Of a stretch of 64,000 nt of DNA, positions 8,296 to 18,158 are shown piece by piece (position 1 is the stretch's first letter; every line of letters begins with the position of its first letter). The stretch is from Kurthia senegalensis (lineage in GTDB: Bacteria; Bacillota; Bacilli; Bacillales_A; Planococcaceae). Made by a program: the position numbers and the translations under genes. Location: assembly GCF_000285595.1 (NCBI RefSeq), contig NZ_HE611064.1:402215-466214 (forward strand), read 5' to 3'. The notes below the pieces were generated by a model that saw only the letters and a list, made by a program, of their open reading frames with translations, made no database searches and had not been told where the DNA came from.

Positions 8296-9937
8296 ACGTG
8301 CCATCTTTCGCAAAGCGTGTAGCATCAAAAATGAGCGTATCTAGCTCTAAACGATAACTTTCTTTTTCAGATGGAACGTAATGCAATACGTCCGACATCA
8401 AATCAATTACTTCATCTTTGTACGTCGTCACAGAGTCGATATCAAAATACATACGCCCCGTACGGCGAACGAGTACGTCCGATGGGTTGTATGCCATTTC
8501 ATACTCTATCGCATACATAATTTGACCGTATAAATCATCCGGCATTTGATAAGCATCTGGCTTATTCGCAATTGCTCGGAATACATGATGTACGTTCGAA
8601 CCATATTTTTCAACGAGTTGGCGCGCTACTTGTTCGGTCAAACCGAGATCTACACCATCTTTATAACGTTGCTCTACGAATTGTGCAAAATTATCTGGAT
8701 TCAAGCCCTCTGCTCCAGATAACGATAAATGTTTCGTTTGGCATTCACCATACTTTTTAAATTGTTTTCGTTCAACGAGGCGGTCTACAACGTCTTTCGC
8801 CATATGACGGTATCCTGTTAATTTCCCACCAGCAATCGTCAATAAGCCGGTTGGTGCTTCCCACATTTCATCTTTACGAGAAATTTCTGAAGGATCTTTG
8901 CCATCTTCATAAATGAGTGGACGTACCCCAGCCCAGCATGATTCAACGTCTTTTTGTGTTACATTCACGTCCGGGAACATGTAATGCAATGTATCTAATA
9001 AATACGTAATATCTTGTTGTTCTGCAACTGGTTTCACTGGATTTTGATCGTAAAACGTATCTGTCGTTCCGATGTATGCTTTTCCTTCTCTCGGAATAGC
9101 AAACACCATTCGACCGTCCGGTGTATCGAAATACACTGATTGTTGCAGTGGGAACACCGATTGATCGATTACGATATGCACACCCTTCGTCATACGAAGT
9201 TTTTTATTGTTAGATACGACGTCTTTTTTACGAATAATGTCTGTCCAAGGACCTGTTGCGTTCACGACAGAAAGTGCTTCAATATCAAATGTTTTATTCG
9301 TAACACGATCTTTCACTTTCGCTCCAGCTACTTTTTTCCCTTTGTATAGAAAGCTTTCTACTTCTGCATAGTTTAAACAAACAGCACCGAGTTCTACCGC
9401 TTTTTTCATCACTTCAATCGTTAAACGTGCATCATCCGTACGATATTCAACGTATAAGCCCCCGCCTTGTAACGTGTCTTCTTTTAATAAAGGCTCTTTA
9501 CGCAACGTATCATTCGGCGATAGCATCGTACGACGTTCGCTTTTTTTCACTTGCGCTAGAAAATCATACATTTTCAAACCGAGAGACGTCGATAACGGAC
9601 CGAATGTGCCCCCTTTGTAAAAAGGTAATAACATGCCAAGTGGCGTCGTAATATGTGGTCCATTTTCATAAACGATTGCGCGCTCTCTACCTGTTTCTGC
9701 CACGACGTCTATTTGCAATTGTTTTAAATAGCGTAACCCACCGTGAACAAGCTTCGTTGAGCGACTTGATGTTCCTGCTGCGAAATCTTGCATTTCTACT
9801 AATGCAACAGAAAATCCACGAGAAACTGCATCGAGTGCAATCCCCGCTCCTGTAATTCCCCCACCGACGATTAATACGTCAAATGAGTATGAAGATAAAG
9901 TATCCATTTTTTGTTGTCTTGTACGTGCTGAAAACAT
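8288..9937 (-). CDS. glpD: Aerobic glycerol-3-phosphate dehydrogenase
   Basis: A membrane-associated FAD enzyme that oxidises glycerol-3-phosphate to DHAP and passes electrons to quinone. The FAD-binding [17 protein letters not shown] lies at the N-terminus, with [16 protein letters not shown] next, and [11 protein letters not shown] closes the FAD site; the helical C-terminal domain is present. The length of 549 is standard. ATG at 9937 has GGGAGAGA four bases upstream; the longer open frame before it overlaps mutL and is not used. It follows mutL by about 19 bp, an unusual setting, with no glpF/glpK or GlpP gene in the window. Confidence 0.95.
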   Translation of the reverse strand: MFSARTRQQKMDTLSSYSFDVLIVGGGITGAGIALDAVSRGFSVALVEMQDFAAGTSSRSTKLVHGGLRYLKQLQIDVVAETGRERAIVYENGPHITTPLGMLLPFYKGGTFGPLSTSLGLKMYDFLAQVKKSERRTMLSPNDTLRKEPLLKEDTLQGGGLYVEYRTDDARLTIEVMKKAVELGAVCLNYAEVESFLYKGKKVAGAKVKDRVTNKTFDIEALSVVNATGPWTDIIRKKDVVSNNKKLRMTKGVHIVIDQSVFPLQQSVYFDTPDGRMVFAIPREGKAYIGTTDTFYDQNPVKPVAEQQDITYLLDTLHYMFPDVNVTQKDVESCWAGVRPLIYEDGKDPSEISRKDEMWEAPTGLLTIAGGKLTGYRHMAKDVVDRLVERKQFKKYGECQTKHLSLSGAEGLNPDNFAQFVEQRYKDGVDLGLTEQVARQLVEKYGSNVHHVFRAIANKPDAYQMPDDLYGQIMYAIEYEMAYNPSDVLVRRTGRMYFDIDSVTTYKDEVIDLMSDVLHYVPSEKESYRLELDTLIFDATRFAKDGTYD

Positions 9938-9956
9938 AAAATCTCTCCCTTCAAAT

Positions 9957-11894
9957 TTACATAACTCGTTTAAACATCTTTTCAATTTCATACGTTCTAA
10001 AATGAACGATGACGGGACGGCCGTGCGGACACGTAAACGGATTGACACATTTTTTTAAGTCTTGAAGCAAGCGTTCCATTTGTTGCAAATCTAAATAATG
10101 ATTTGCTTTAATTGAACGTTTACAACTCATCATAATCGCCGCTGCTTCACGTAATTTTTTAATGTCCGTTTTGCGTTTCTTCAACACTTGCTCGATTAAA
10201 TCCTCAATAATTTCTTGTTCCATTCCTTTCGGGAACCACGTAGGATATTCTCTAATAATAAAGGAATGTTGACCGAATTCTTCAAGGAATACGCCCACTT
10301 CAGCTAACGCTTCTTGATTTTCAATTAAATGAAGTGCTTCATCCGCTGCATAATGGAACGTTAATGGGAGCAATAGAAGCTGACGTTCGCCACTATTCAC
10401 TTCTCCGACCATATCTTTGAAAAACTCGTATTTAATTCGTTCTTGTGCCGCATGTTGGTCGATTAAATAAAACCCATCTTCACTTTGTGCCACGATATAC
10501 GTGCCATGAATTTGTCCGACGATTTCAAGCATCGGAAATGGTTCTTGATCATTCAGTAGTTCATCTGGCTCGATTGTTTCTACTACTTCATTTAATTCGA
10601 GTGATTCTTTTTCAATTACATCTTCTTCATCCGGAGATTGTTGCATCGATTGAAAATCAACATCTCGTTCCTTTATTTGTTCCCATGTTTCAGGTTGTCT
10701 AAAACCTTCTTCATTCAAATCAGGACGTGAAATTTTTTGTTGTTCTTCATTTGGACATTCTTCTAGTCGTTGTACAGCACCTGGTTTCACTCTTGGCTTA
10801 TCGCCATATTGCTCCATCGGCGTATTTTGATAGTCGAGCCCTTTCCAAAAATTAATTTGTTCAGAAGAGGATACCGATTTTTTCGGCTTTTTAACGATTT
10901 CTGGCGCTTGCATAACACTACGTACCGACTTGTGTAAACTTTCTTCAATTAATTTCATTAAATCCGCTTCTTTACTTAGGCGAATTTGTTGTTTAGACGG
11001 GTGAACATTCACATCTGTCAAAAATGGATCCCCTTCGATATGAATGACCGCAATCGGAAAACGACCAATTGGTAAATACGTATGGTACGCATCAATCAGC
11101 GATTTTTGAACAGTAAAATGGCGTACCCAACGACCATTGACGAAAATAGACATGTAATTTTTAGAAGCACGTGTAATTTCAGGAATCGTTGCGTATCCTT
11201 CAATTTTATAATCTTGTGTTTCCCCTTCAAAATGAACCATTTTCTTCGCATTTGCAACACCATAAATAGCTGCAAGTACTTGGCGTAAATCCCCGCGACC
11301 ATTCGTTTTCAACAATTCATGATCGTGATGAACGAGCTTGAATGAAATCATCGGATAACAAAGCGCTAAACGATTCATTAAATCAATCGTATGGCCTAAC
11401 TCCGTTTGAATCGTTTTCATATATTTTAAACGTGCCGGTGTGTTGTAAAAAAGTTGCGCAACGGTAATGTCCGTTCCTTTTCTAAGTGGTCCAGGTTTTT
11501 TAGACTGTACGTGCCCACCTTCTAAATACACTTCCACACCGCTCTCACCGTTTGATGTAGCGAGCGTCACTTTTGATACAGAAGCAATTGAGGCGAGTGC
11601 TTCCCCTCGGAATCCTAGCGTACGAATACGGAAAAGGTCGTGCTCATTCATAATTTTACTCGTCGCATGACGTTGGAATGAGATGAGCGCATCTTCCTCG
11701 TCCATCCCACTCCCATTATCAATAACTTGAATAGAGCGTAATCCCGCTTCTTCTAAAATGACTTCGATTGATGTACTTCCTGCATCTACGGCATTTTCCA
11801 CTAACTCTTTGACGACAGACGCAGGACGTTCTACTACTTCCCCTGCAGCTATTTTATTGGATAAAAATTCGTCCATAATATGAATATTGCCCAT
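9957..11894 (-). CDS. mutL: DNA mismatch repair protein MutL
   Basis: The GHKL ATPase that links MutS recognition to strand incision. Early motifs are [28 protein letters not shown] and [13 protein letters not shown], then the linker (about residues 340-430) and the C-terminal dimer domain. [14 protein letters not shown] is the metal-binding endonuclease motif (DQHAxxExxxYE), as expected for a species without Mut[12 protein letters not shown] and CPHGRP are further metal-site motifs. The length of 645 is normal. It starts 18 bp after mutS. Confidence 0.96.
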   Translation of the reverse strand: MGNIHIMDEFLSNKIAAGEVVERPASVVKELVENAVDAGSTSIEVILEEAGLRSIQVIDNGSGMDEEDALISFQRHATSKIMNEHDLFRIRTLGFRGEALASIASVSKVTLATSNGESGVEVYLEGGHVQSKKPGPLRKGTDITVAQLFYNTPARLKYMKTIQTELGHTIDLMNRLALCYPMISFKLVHHDHELLKTNGRGDLRQVLAAIYGVANAKKMVHFEGETQDYKIEGYATIPEITRASKNYMSIFVNGRWVRHFTVQKSLIDAYHTYLPIGRFPIAVIHIEGDPFLTDVNVHPSKQQIRLSKEADLMKLIEESLHKSVRSVMQAPEIVKKPKKSVSSSEQINFWKGLDYQNTPMEQYGDKPRVKPGAVQRLEECPNEEQQKISRPDLNEEGFRQPETWEQIKERDVDFQSMQQSPDEEDVIEKESLELNEVVETIEPDELLNDQEPFPMLEIVGQIHGTYIVAQSEDGFYLIDQHAAQERIKYEFFKDMVGEVNSGERQLLLLPLTFHYAADEALHLIENQEALAEVGVFLEEFGQHSFIIREYPTWFPKGMEQEIIEDLIEQVLKKRKTDIKKLREAAAIMMSCKRSIKANHYLDLQQMERLLQDLKKCVNPFTCPHGRPVIVHFRTYEIEKMFKRVM

Positions 11895-11912
11895 ATGAGA
11901 TGCACTTCCTTT

Positions 11913-14579
11913 TTATTTTTTCGCTAATTGTTGTTGTAATTTGTAAACGAGTTGTAACGCATCCATCGGCGTCGTACAAGAAATATTGACGCTACGCAGT
12001 TGCTCTAGCACTTCCGCATCGTCCTCTTCTACTGTGCCAAACAATGAAAGCTGTGCTTCTGAAACGTTATTCGCTTGTTCGACTGGTACTTCGATCACTT
12101 TCTCAATAGGTACTTCAACGATTTTTTCGACCGGCACTTCAATGCGTTTCTCCACAATTTTTTCAACCGGTACTTCCACTCGTTTCTCGACAATCTTCAC
12201 CGTACCTTCTTCTGATTGCGACTCAAATTGTTGTAATAAAACGTGTGCACGGCTAATAATTTCATCTGGTAAATCTGCTAATTTAGCAACGTGAATACCG
12301 TATGATTTATCTGCTGGTCCTTCTTTTACTTTGTGTAAAAAGACGACGCGTCCTTCTTGTTCGGTTGCCGCTACGTGTACGTTACGTAAATGAGATAATT
12401 CATCTTCTAACGTCGTTAACTCATGATAATGCGTTGAGAAAAGTGTATTGGCACCAATATGGTCATGAATATATTCCATCATCGCTTGTGCCAAACTCAT
12501 GCCGTCATACGTAGACGTCCCTCGACCAATTTCATCGAATAACAATAAACTATTCGCTGTTGCGTTCGTAATGGCATGTTGAGATTCTAACATTTCTACC
12601 ATAAATGTTGATTGTCCACCAGCTAAATCATCGGCCGCACCAATTCGAGTGAAAATCTGATCGGTAATCGGTAAGATGGCTTCGTCTGCTGGAACGTAAC
12701 AACCCATTTGTGCCATAACAGTAATTAAAGCGACTTGTCGCATATACGTTGATTTCCCTGACATATTCGGGCCGGTAATTAACATCATATTTTCGTCTTC
12801 TGATAAGATACAATCATTCGGTACGTACGTTGATTTATTGAGCATTTTTTCTACAACTGGGTGACGACCGTTTATAATTTTCATCCCACGTTTTTCATGG
12901 AAAATAGGTTGAATAAAGTGATACTTTTCAGAAACTGTCGCAAATGCTGTGTACACATCTAATTCACTAATTTGTTGTGCGATTTTTTGTAAACGTGTAA
13001 TATACTGTTTCATTTCTTCGCGAATTTCTGTAAATAATTTGTATTCTAATACAGAACTTTCTTCTTCCGCATTTAAAATGAGCGCTTCTTTTTCTTTCAA
13101 TTCTTCCGTAATATAACGTTCTGCATTCGTTAATGTTTGTTTACGTTCATAGCGTGTTAAATCAGCTAAATGAATATTTGATTTTGTAATTTCGATATAA
13201 TACCCGAACACGCGGTTATAACCAATTTTTAAGTTTTTAATGCCGGTTTGCTCGCGCTCACGTTTTTCTAACTGAGCGATCCAATTTTTCCCGTTTCTTG
13301 AAGCGTCACGCAGTTCATCTAATTTTGCGTTGTATCCTTCACGGATGACATCGCCTTCTTTAATCGAAATCGGTGGTTGGTCTGTAATCGCATGGCTTAA
13401 AAATTGTTCGATGTCTGAACATAAGTCAAGCGCTTGTCCAAGCTCATTCAATTCTGTCGACTTCGCTTCGGTTAGTTGTTGTTGAATGGCTGGCAATTGG
13501 CGTAATGATTCGCGTAACTGAGCAAGATCACGTCCACCGATACTTCCGAAAGAAACTTTCCCCGCTAAACGTTCTAAATCGTAGACGTTTTTAAACAACT
13601 CTTGTAATTCAACACGTAAAAAATAATCTTCTAATAGTGCTGTCACAATACCGAGTCTACGCTCGATTGCTTGTTGATTTGCTAACGGTTGATGCAACCA
13701 TTGTTTTAAACGTCGTCCCCCCATCGCTGTCACAGTTTCATCTAACAACCAAAGCAATGTTCCTTTTTGGTCGCCACCACGAAGCGATTGAATCATTTCT
13801 AAATTTCTTTTAGAATGCGTATCAATCATTAAAAATTGTTCTACTTCTTTATAATCAAATGCTTGGATATGGGCTAACGAACGCATTTGCGTACGTTCAA
13901 TATAATGCAGTACGATGCGAATTGCATGATGCAATTCTTCTGGTGCATGCATCGTGTACATTGCTGTATCCTCAACAGACATCGCTTCATCCTCAATCGA
14001 TAAGACGATTGAATATACGTCTGCTAACGCTTGTAATTCATCGAACATCGCATCTGATACGACGAGTTCGCGAATACCGAGCGATTGGAGTTGTTGCATT
14101 AAGTCATCATTCGTTCCATCTACGTATGTAGCTGTCGCTTCACCTGTCGAAATATCGAGATAACAAAAACTAAAACGTGCCCCTATTTTTTCAGCTGCCG
14201 CAATGAATAAATTCGTTTTTCCGTCCATTCCCTTGCCTTCCATTAACGTTCCGGGCGTTACGACTTGTACGACTTCACGACGTACGACACCTTTCGCTTG
14301 ACGGGGATCTTCTGTTTGTTCACAAATGGCTACTTTATATCCTCTGCCGACTAACGTTTCGATATAACCTTGTACAGAGTGGTGTGGTACGCCGCACATC
14401 GGAATACGTTCAGCGGCTCCCGCATCTTTACCTGTTAACGTAATTTCTAGCAATTGAGATGCTTTTGTTGCATCTTCAAAAAACAGCTCATAAAAATCTC
14501 CTAGTCGGAAAAATAAAAAAGCGTCTTTATAGTCTTGTTTTATTGATAAGTATTGTTGCATCATAGGGGTATATCCCAT
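11913..14579 (-). CDS. mutS: DNA mismatch repair protein MutS
   Basis: Recognises mismatches and small loops. GDFYELFFEDA near the N-terminus contains the mismatch-wedge Phe and Glu (FYE). The Walker A is TGPNMSGKSTYMRQ, the Walker B LLLFDEIGRGTSTYDG, and FSTHYHELT follows. The length is 888 with the ATG at 14579, which has GTGAGG 9 bases upstream. The linker between the ATPase and the C-terminal helix is unusual: a valine/glutamate/lysine/proline repeat at about residues 796-835. The C-terminal helix (MDALQLVYKLQQQL) is kept. It is the first gene of mutSL-glpD. Confidence 0.96.
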   Translation of the reverse strand: MGYTPMMQQYLSIKQDYKDAFLFFRLGDFYELFFEDATKASQLLEITLTGKDAGAAERIPMCGVPHHSVQGYIETLVGRGYKVAICEQTEDPRQAKGVVRREVVQVVTPGTLMEGKGMDGKTNLFIAAAEKIGARFSFCYLDISTGEATATYVDGTNDDLMQQLQSLGIRELVVSDAMFDELQALADVYSIVLSIEDEAMSVEDTAMYTMHAPEELHHAIRIVLHYIERTQMRSLAHIQAFDYKEVEQFLMIDTHSKRNLEMIQSLRGGDQKGTLLWLLDETVTAMGGRRLKQWLHQPLANQQAIERRLGIVTALLEDYFLRVELQELFKNVYDLERLAGKVSFGSIGGRDLAQLRESLRQLPAIQQQLTEAKSTELNELGQALDLCSDIEQFLSHAITDQPPISIKEGDVIREGYNAKLDELRDASRNGKNWIAQLEKREREQTGIKNLKIGYNRVFGYYIEITKSNIHLADLTRYERKQTLTNAERYITEELKEKEALILNAEEESSVLEYKLFTEIREEMKQYITRLQKIAQQISELDVYTAFATVSEKYHFIQPIFHEKRGMKIINGRHPVVEKMLNKSTYVPNDCILSEDENMMLITGPNMSGKSTYMRQVALITVMAQMGCYVPADEAILPITDQIFTRIGAADDLAGGQSTFMVEMLESQHAITNATANSLLLFDEIGRGTSTYDGMSLAQAMMEYIHDHIGANTLFSTHYHELTTLEDELSHLRNVHVAATEQEGRVVFLHKVKEGPADKSYGIHVAKLADLPDEIISRAHVLLQQFESQSEEGTVKIVEKRVEVPVEKIVEKRIEVPVEKIVEVPIEKVIEVPVEQANNVSEAQLSLFGTVEEDDAEVLEQLRSVNISCTTPMDALQLVYKLQQQLAKK
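12079..12195 (-). repeat. Tandem VEVPVEKIVE-type coding repeat in MutS
   Basis: About 38 residues made of imperfect copies of a unit like VEVPVEKIVEKR, IEVPVEKIVE, VPIEKVIEVPVE. The DNA copies have diverged (ACTTCGATCAC, ACTTCAATGCG, ACTTCCACTCG), so the repeat is kept at the protein level rather than being a fresh duplication. Confidence 0.8.
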
Positions 14580-14615
14580 TTTTGAAAACCTCACTTGTTC
14601 GTTCTTTATACTAGT

Positions 14616-14621
14616 ATTATA
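14616..14621 (-). promoter_or_regulatory. Extended -10 promoter of mutS
   Basis: TATAAT preceded by TGC on the minus strand, about 37 bp upstream of the MutS start. No good -35 was seen, which fits an extended -10 promoter. Confidence 0.55.
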
Positions 14622-14684
14622 GCAAATCTAGACGCATAAGAAAGGTTCCGGATTCAAGGGAATAGAAAAGGAGTGGAAATGTAG

Positions 14685-15050
14685 ATGTTCGTTACAGGAG
14701 CTTTACTCGCTATGTTTGCGGTCGTACTTGGCGCATTCGGAGCACATGCATTAAAAAAACATTTTGAAGGAACTAACTACGCCCAAACTTGGGAAACGGG
14801 TGTCCGTTACCATATGTACCATGCACTCGGTTTATTGTTCATCGGTATGATGCAAATGCCGGCTTTATTCGGTCCGTCTCAAACGTTCCAAACAGCAGCT
14901 ATTTTAATGCTCATTGGCATGATTTTATTTTCTGGTAGTTTATACGCTCTTGCTATTAGCCGTATTAAAATACTCGGTGCTATTACACCACTTGGTGGAC
15001 TTTGCTTAATTGCCGCATGGATTTGCGTCGCAATTGGCATTGCCGCTTAA
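14685..15050 (+). CDS. DUF423 family membrane protein
   Basis: A 121-residue protein with four hydrophobic helices. GAFGAHALKKHF after the first helix and ETGVRYHMYHALGLL before the second are the conserved signatures of DUF423. The molecular role is not known to me. AAAGGAG lies about 11 bases before the ATG. It is divergent from mutS and ends in a strong terminator, so it is transcribed alone. Confidence 0.88.
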   Translation: MFVTGALLAMFAVVLGAFGAHALKKHFEGTNYAQTWETGVRYHMYHALGLLFIGMMQMPALFGPSQTFQTAAILMLIGMILFSGSLYALAISRIKILGAITPLGGLCLIAAWICVAIGIAA

Positions 15051-15057
15051 CATAGAA

Positions 15058-15105
15058 AAACACTTTCAAATAACGTATAACCCTATACGAAATTTGAAAG
15101 TGTTT
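15058..15105 (+). terminator. Terminator of the DUF423 gene
   Basis: AAACACTTTCAAA (15058-15070) pairs with TTTGAAAGTGTTT (15093-15105), with a second inner stem CGTATA/TATACG and a following T-run on the plus strand. Confidence 0.85.
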
Positions 15106-15121
15106 TTTTATTTAGTATGAC

Positions 15122-15147
15122 AAAAACCATGCGTTCGCATGGTTTTT
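15122..15147. terminator. Terminator of the 15161 hydrolase
   Basis: AAAAACCATGCG and CGCATGGTTTTT meet in a tight loop. On the minus strand the stem lies just past the hydrolase stop; the symmetric A/T tails allow action on both strands. Confidence 0.8.
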
Positions 15148-15160
15148 AAACGTCTATTCA

Positions 15161-15910
15161 TTATTCAGCTTCTGCGTATTCTTCTTCGAAGTCTGCAATT
15201 AAGTTCACGAAGCTTCTTGGTTCTTCTAACATACCAAGGTGACCTGTGTTTGTTAGCATCATTTCAACGTATAAGTTGTCTGTTTCAACTGGTTCAACAA
15301 CTTTATCTTCTTTTCCTTCAATTACAAGGATTGGAAGTTCAATTGAATCGATTAATGCTTGTTGGTTCGGGCGTGTTTTCATTGCTTCAAGTGCTACAAC
15401 TAGACCTTCTTTTGAAGAACCGTTCGCAATTGTTTTCGCAAATTCTACGTCCATTGGTTTTGCATCTTTTTTGAAGAACTTGTTAATTGTGTAATCAACA
15501 TAATGTTCTACGCCTTGTTTCGTAATGATTGCTTGTTGGTCATTACGTTTTGATTTTGTTAACTCACTATCAGCTGCTGGAGAAGAATAAGCTAATACGG
15601 CTTTTGTAATTGGCATCATTTGTTTTTCAAGGGCAGCAAGTGTAATGTAGCCACCTAAAGAATGTCCAACCCAAGTTGCTTCTTCAATTCCTTCTGCTTT
15701 CAATACTTCAACGACTGCTTCTGCATAATCGTAAACTGTATACGTATCTTTTTCTAACTCGCTTTGTCCATGTCCTGGAAGATCAACAGCGATTACATCA
15801 AAACTTTGTGAAAGTGGTCCCATCACGCGATCAAAAATAGCTGTGCTTCCTAAAAATCCATGAATCAATACAAGCGGTGCACCTGCACCTTGGCGTGTAT
15901 AATGTAACAT
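15161..15910 (-). CDS. Alpha/beta hydrolase
   Basis: A 249-residue alpha/beta hydrolase. The HG dipeptide is in LVLIHGFLGS, the nucleophile in GHSLGGYI (about residue 92), the acid in EGKEDKVV and the His in NTGHLGMLEEP, so the triad is complete. The small size and helical lid (about residues 120-170) resemble YvaM/MenH-type esterases, but the substrate cannot be told. GAAGGGAGCTATGCT before the ATG is the ribosome site. It is a single-gene unit with its own terminator. Confidence 0.88.
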   Translation of the reverse strand: MLHYTRQGAGAPLVLIHGFLGSTAIFDRVMGPLSQSFDVIAVDLPGHGQSELEKDTYTVYDYAEAVVEVLKAEGIEEATWVGHSLGGYITLAALEKQMMPITKAVLAYSSPAADSELTKSKRNDQQAIITKQGVEHYVDYTINKFFKKDAKPMDVEFAKTIANGSSKEGLVVALEAMKTRPNQQALIDSIELPILVIEGKEDKVVEPVETDNLYVEMMLTNTGHLGMLEEPRSFVNLIADFEEEYAEAE

Positions 15911-16186
15911 AGCATAGCTCCCTTCAAACTTCCTATATGCTTTTGTATTCCCTACTTTAATTTCATTGAAAACTAACTCGGGTAAATTTGTGTTCTAAAT
16001 TGCTTTATGCAACCATACTATAATATAACAAAATTCCGCCACTAATAGGTAACTCGAAAGCGATTTCTTAAAAATTTCTTTAAAAAAAGGCTTATTTTTC
16101 GAATTCACGCTATTTTTTTAGACAAAAAATAGAAAATATCTATTTTTTTAGGATGCTTCTATATTCTTTTCATCGAGTATTTCAAA
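15911..16186. other. AT-rich intergenic region, no gene seen
   Basis: This stretch holds the ribosome site of the hydrolase and probably its promoter, followed by very AT-rich sequence with many T6-T8 runs. TATTTTTTTAGACAAAAAATAGAAAATATCTATTTTTTTA near 16110-16150 is weakly self-complementary. I see no open frame with a ribosome site and no recognisable RNA. Confidence 0.5.
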
Positions 16187-16223
16187 AAAAGAATCGCTCC
16201 CTAGAAAAAGGAACGATTCTTTT
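16187..16223 (-). terminator. Terminator of ricA
   Basis: On the minus strand AAAAGAATCG(T)TCC pairs with GGA(G)CGATTCTTTT across a 9-base loop and runs into T residues, just past the ricA stop at 16227. Confidence 0.85.
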
Positions 16224-16226
16224 AAT

Positions 16227-16580
16227 TTATTCTTCTTTTAAACGTTCATTTAATGATTTTGTCATCATTTGCAACAAGTCATTTAAATCTGCATGCACCG
16301 TTTTAAATTGATCGACGATTGGCAGTTCGTCAATTTGACGTTGAATGTCATCAATTTTCGCTTCTGTTTGCATATACGCTTCATGCTTCCCGTAATGTTG
16401 TAAATTCACCGCTTGCTTTTGCAATTGCTTCAGCTCCGCAATTTTCGCTTGGATTTTTTTATTTTGATCCAATTGTTGCTCCGCTCTTCGGTAAAATATA
16501 ACTTCATCTGTTTCCGCAATTTTTTTCGCAATACGCTTTGCATCTGCAACAATTTGTTCCTTAGAAAAATGTTCAGCCAT
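16227..16580 (-). CDS. ricA: RicA (YmcA), RNase Y-associated regulator
   Basis: A 117-residue, almost fully helical protein of the YlbF/YmcA family. In B. subtilis it joins YlbF and YaaT in a complex that controls RNase Y cleavage and Spo0A phosphorylation. The helical pattern IQAKIAELKQLQKQAVNLQHYGKHEA and the downstream position from miaB, as in B. subtilis, support the call. It is somewhat shorter than B. subtilis YmcA, and no C-terminal cysteines are seen. Its start overlaps the miaB stop (TAATG). RNase Y itself is encoded at 25589-27142. Confidence 0.85.
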   Translation of the reverse strand: MAEHFSKEQIVADAKRIAKKIAETDEVIFYRRAEQQLDQNKKIQAKIAELKQLQKQAVNLQHYGKHEAYMQTEAKIDDIQRQIDELPIVDQFKTVHADLNDLLQMMTKSLNERLKEE

Positions 16581-18100
16581 TACGCTTCCACCTTTTCGAC
16601 AATTCCAACGAATTCTCCGTTTAATGAATACGTTTTACAATCTGTGACACGCACGTACACACGTTTTCCGATTACTTCTTTCGGTGCAACGAAGTTCACT
16701 AGTTTATTGCGACGTGTATAGCCCGCTAAAACGTCTTTATTTCGTTTACTTTCACCGTCTACTAACACTTCGACAACTTGGTCTTTGTATTGTTGTAACG
16801 CTTTCCCACTAAATTCTGAGACGAGCGCATTTAAACGTTGTAAACGATCTTTTTTCACGTCCATCGGCACATTATCTTTCATTTTCGCTGCAGGCGTTCC
16901 TTCACGTGGAGAGTAGATGTATGTGAAAGCCATTTCAAACCCTACTTCGCGATAAAGTGATAACGTTTCTTCAAATTGTTCTTCCGTTTCATTCGGGAAT
17001 CCGACGATGATATCTGTCGTTAATGCGACATCTGGAATTGCTTTTTTTATTTTTGATACGAGTTCTAAATAGCGCTCGCGTGTATATTTACGTGCCATAA
17101 TTTTCAACATACTTGTCGATCCTGATTGAACAGGCAAATGAATATGTTCTACTAAATTCCCTTTTTTCGCAAGTACATCAATTAAATGATCATCGAAATC
17201 TCTCGGATGACTCGTCGTAAATCGAATACGCGGTACGTCGATTAAACGTAACTCATCCATTAAATTACCTAACCCGTAATCGATACCGTCTAAGTCTTTA
17301 CCGTAGGCATTTACATTTTGACCGAGTAATGTAATTTCCTCATATCCTTGCGCTGCTAGTTCGCGTACTTCTTGGATAATATCTTTTGGTAAACGACTAC
17401 GCTCTTTCCCGCGCGTATAAGGGACGATACAATACGTACAAAACTTATCGCATCCGTACATAATATTCACCCATGCTTTCGTGCCCCCATTGCGCACTTT
17501 CGGCATATTTTCAATGACGTCGCCTTCTTTTGACCAAACGTCAATCACCATTTCTTTCGACATATACGCTTCGTGTAAAATTTCTGGTAGTTTATGAATA
17601 TTGTGCGTACCGAAAATAATATCTACTTGATCATATGTTTTCAAAATTTTATTCACGACAGCTTCCTCTTGTGACATACAGCCACAGACGCCAAGCAATA
17701 AATCCGGATTTTTCGTTTTTAACGGTTTCAAATGCCCAAGTTCCCCGAATACGCGGTTCTCAGCATTTTCGCGAATCGCACACGTATTCATTAAAATGAC
17801 GTTTGCGTCGTTCACATCTTCTGTCGCTTCATAGCCAAGGCTCTCAAAAATCCCAGCCATCACTTCTGTATCATGAACATTCATTTGACATCCGAATGTT
17901 TGAATCATAAATTTGCGACCTTTTCCCATTCCTTCGAACGTCGGGTTAATCGAAAATTGCTCGTAAGCAACTTCTTCTTTCCCTCGTTTTTTCGCATCTT
18001 TTAAAGAAGGTGCTTGAAAATAGTCCGCATAGTCTTTCGTTGGTTTCAACGGTTTAAACGACTTCGCCTGGTCGTTCATTTTACGTTGTTCTTCGTTCAT
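16580..18100 (-). CDS. miaB: tRNA-2-methylthio-N6-dimethylallyladenosine synthase MiaB
   Basis: Radical-SAM methylthiotransferase acting on i6A37 made by MiaA. The N-terminal UPF0004 domain begins [16 protein letters not shown] and carries cysteines in [13 protein letters not shown] and [12 protein letters not shown] for the auxiliary cluster. The SAM cluster motif is [15 protein letters not shown] (CxxxCxxC), and a TRAM domain closes the protein. The N-terminal extension of about 70 residues is typical of Bacillales MiaB. The ATG at 18100 is chosen because GAGGGGG lies 8 bases ahead. Length 506. Confidence 0.96.
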   Translation of the reverse strand: MNEEQRKMNDQAKSFKPLKPTKDYADYFQAPSLKDAKKRGKEEVAYEQFSINPTFEGMGKGRKFMIQTFGCQMNVHDTEVMAGIFESLGYEATEDVNDANVILMNTCAIRENAENRVFGELGHLKPLKTKNPDLLLGVCGCMSQEEAVVNKILKTYDQVDIIFGTHNIHKLPEILHEAYMSKEMVIDVWSKEGDVIENMPKVRNGGTKAWVNIMYGCDKFCTYCIVPYTRGKERSRLPKDIIQEVRELAAQGYEEITLLGQNVNAYGKDLDGIDYGLGNLMDELRLIDVPRIRFTTSHPRDFDDHLIDVLAKKGNLVEHIHLPVQSGSTSMLKIMARKYTRERYLELVSKIKKAIPDVALTTDIIVGFPNETEEQFEETLSLYREVGFEMAFTYIYSPREGTPAAKMKDNVPMDVKKDRLQRLNALVSEFSGKALQQYKDQVVEVLVDGESKRNKDVLAGYTRRNKLVNFVAPKEVIGKRVYVRVTDCKTYSLNGEFVGIVEKVEA

Positions 18101-18158
18101 TGTTAATTCCCCCTCAATCCCCTCCATTATACGGAATTGTCGAGCTTTTGAAAATGAT

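Noticed and set aside
9938-10048. N-terminal extension of glpD
   Set aside because: It has no ribosome site, overlaps mutL and matches nothing in GlpD; ATG at 9937 has GGGAGAGA.
13859-14163. Open frames opposite mutS
   Set aside because: Antisense shadows of a well-conserved coding region, no ribosome sites.
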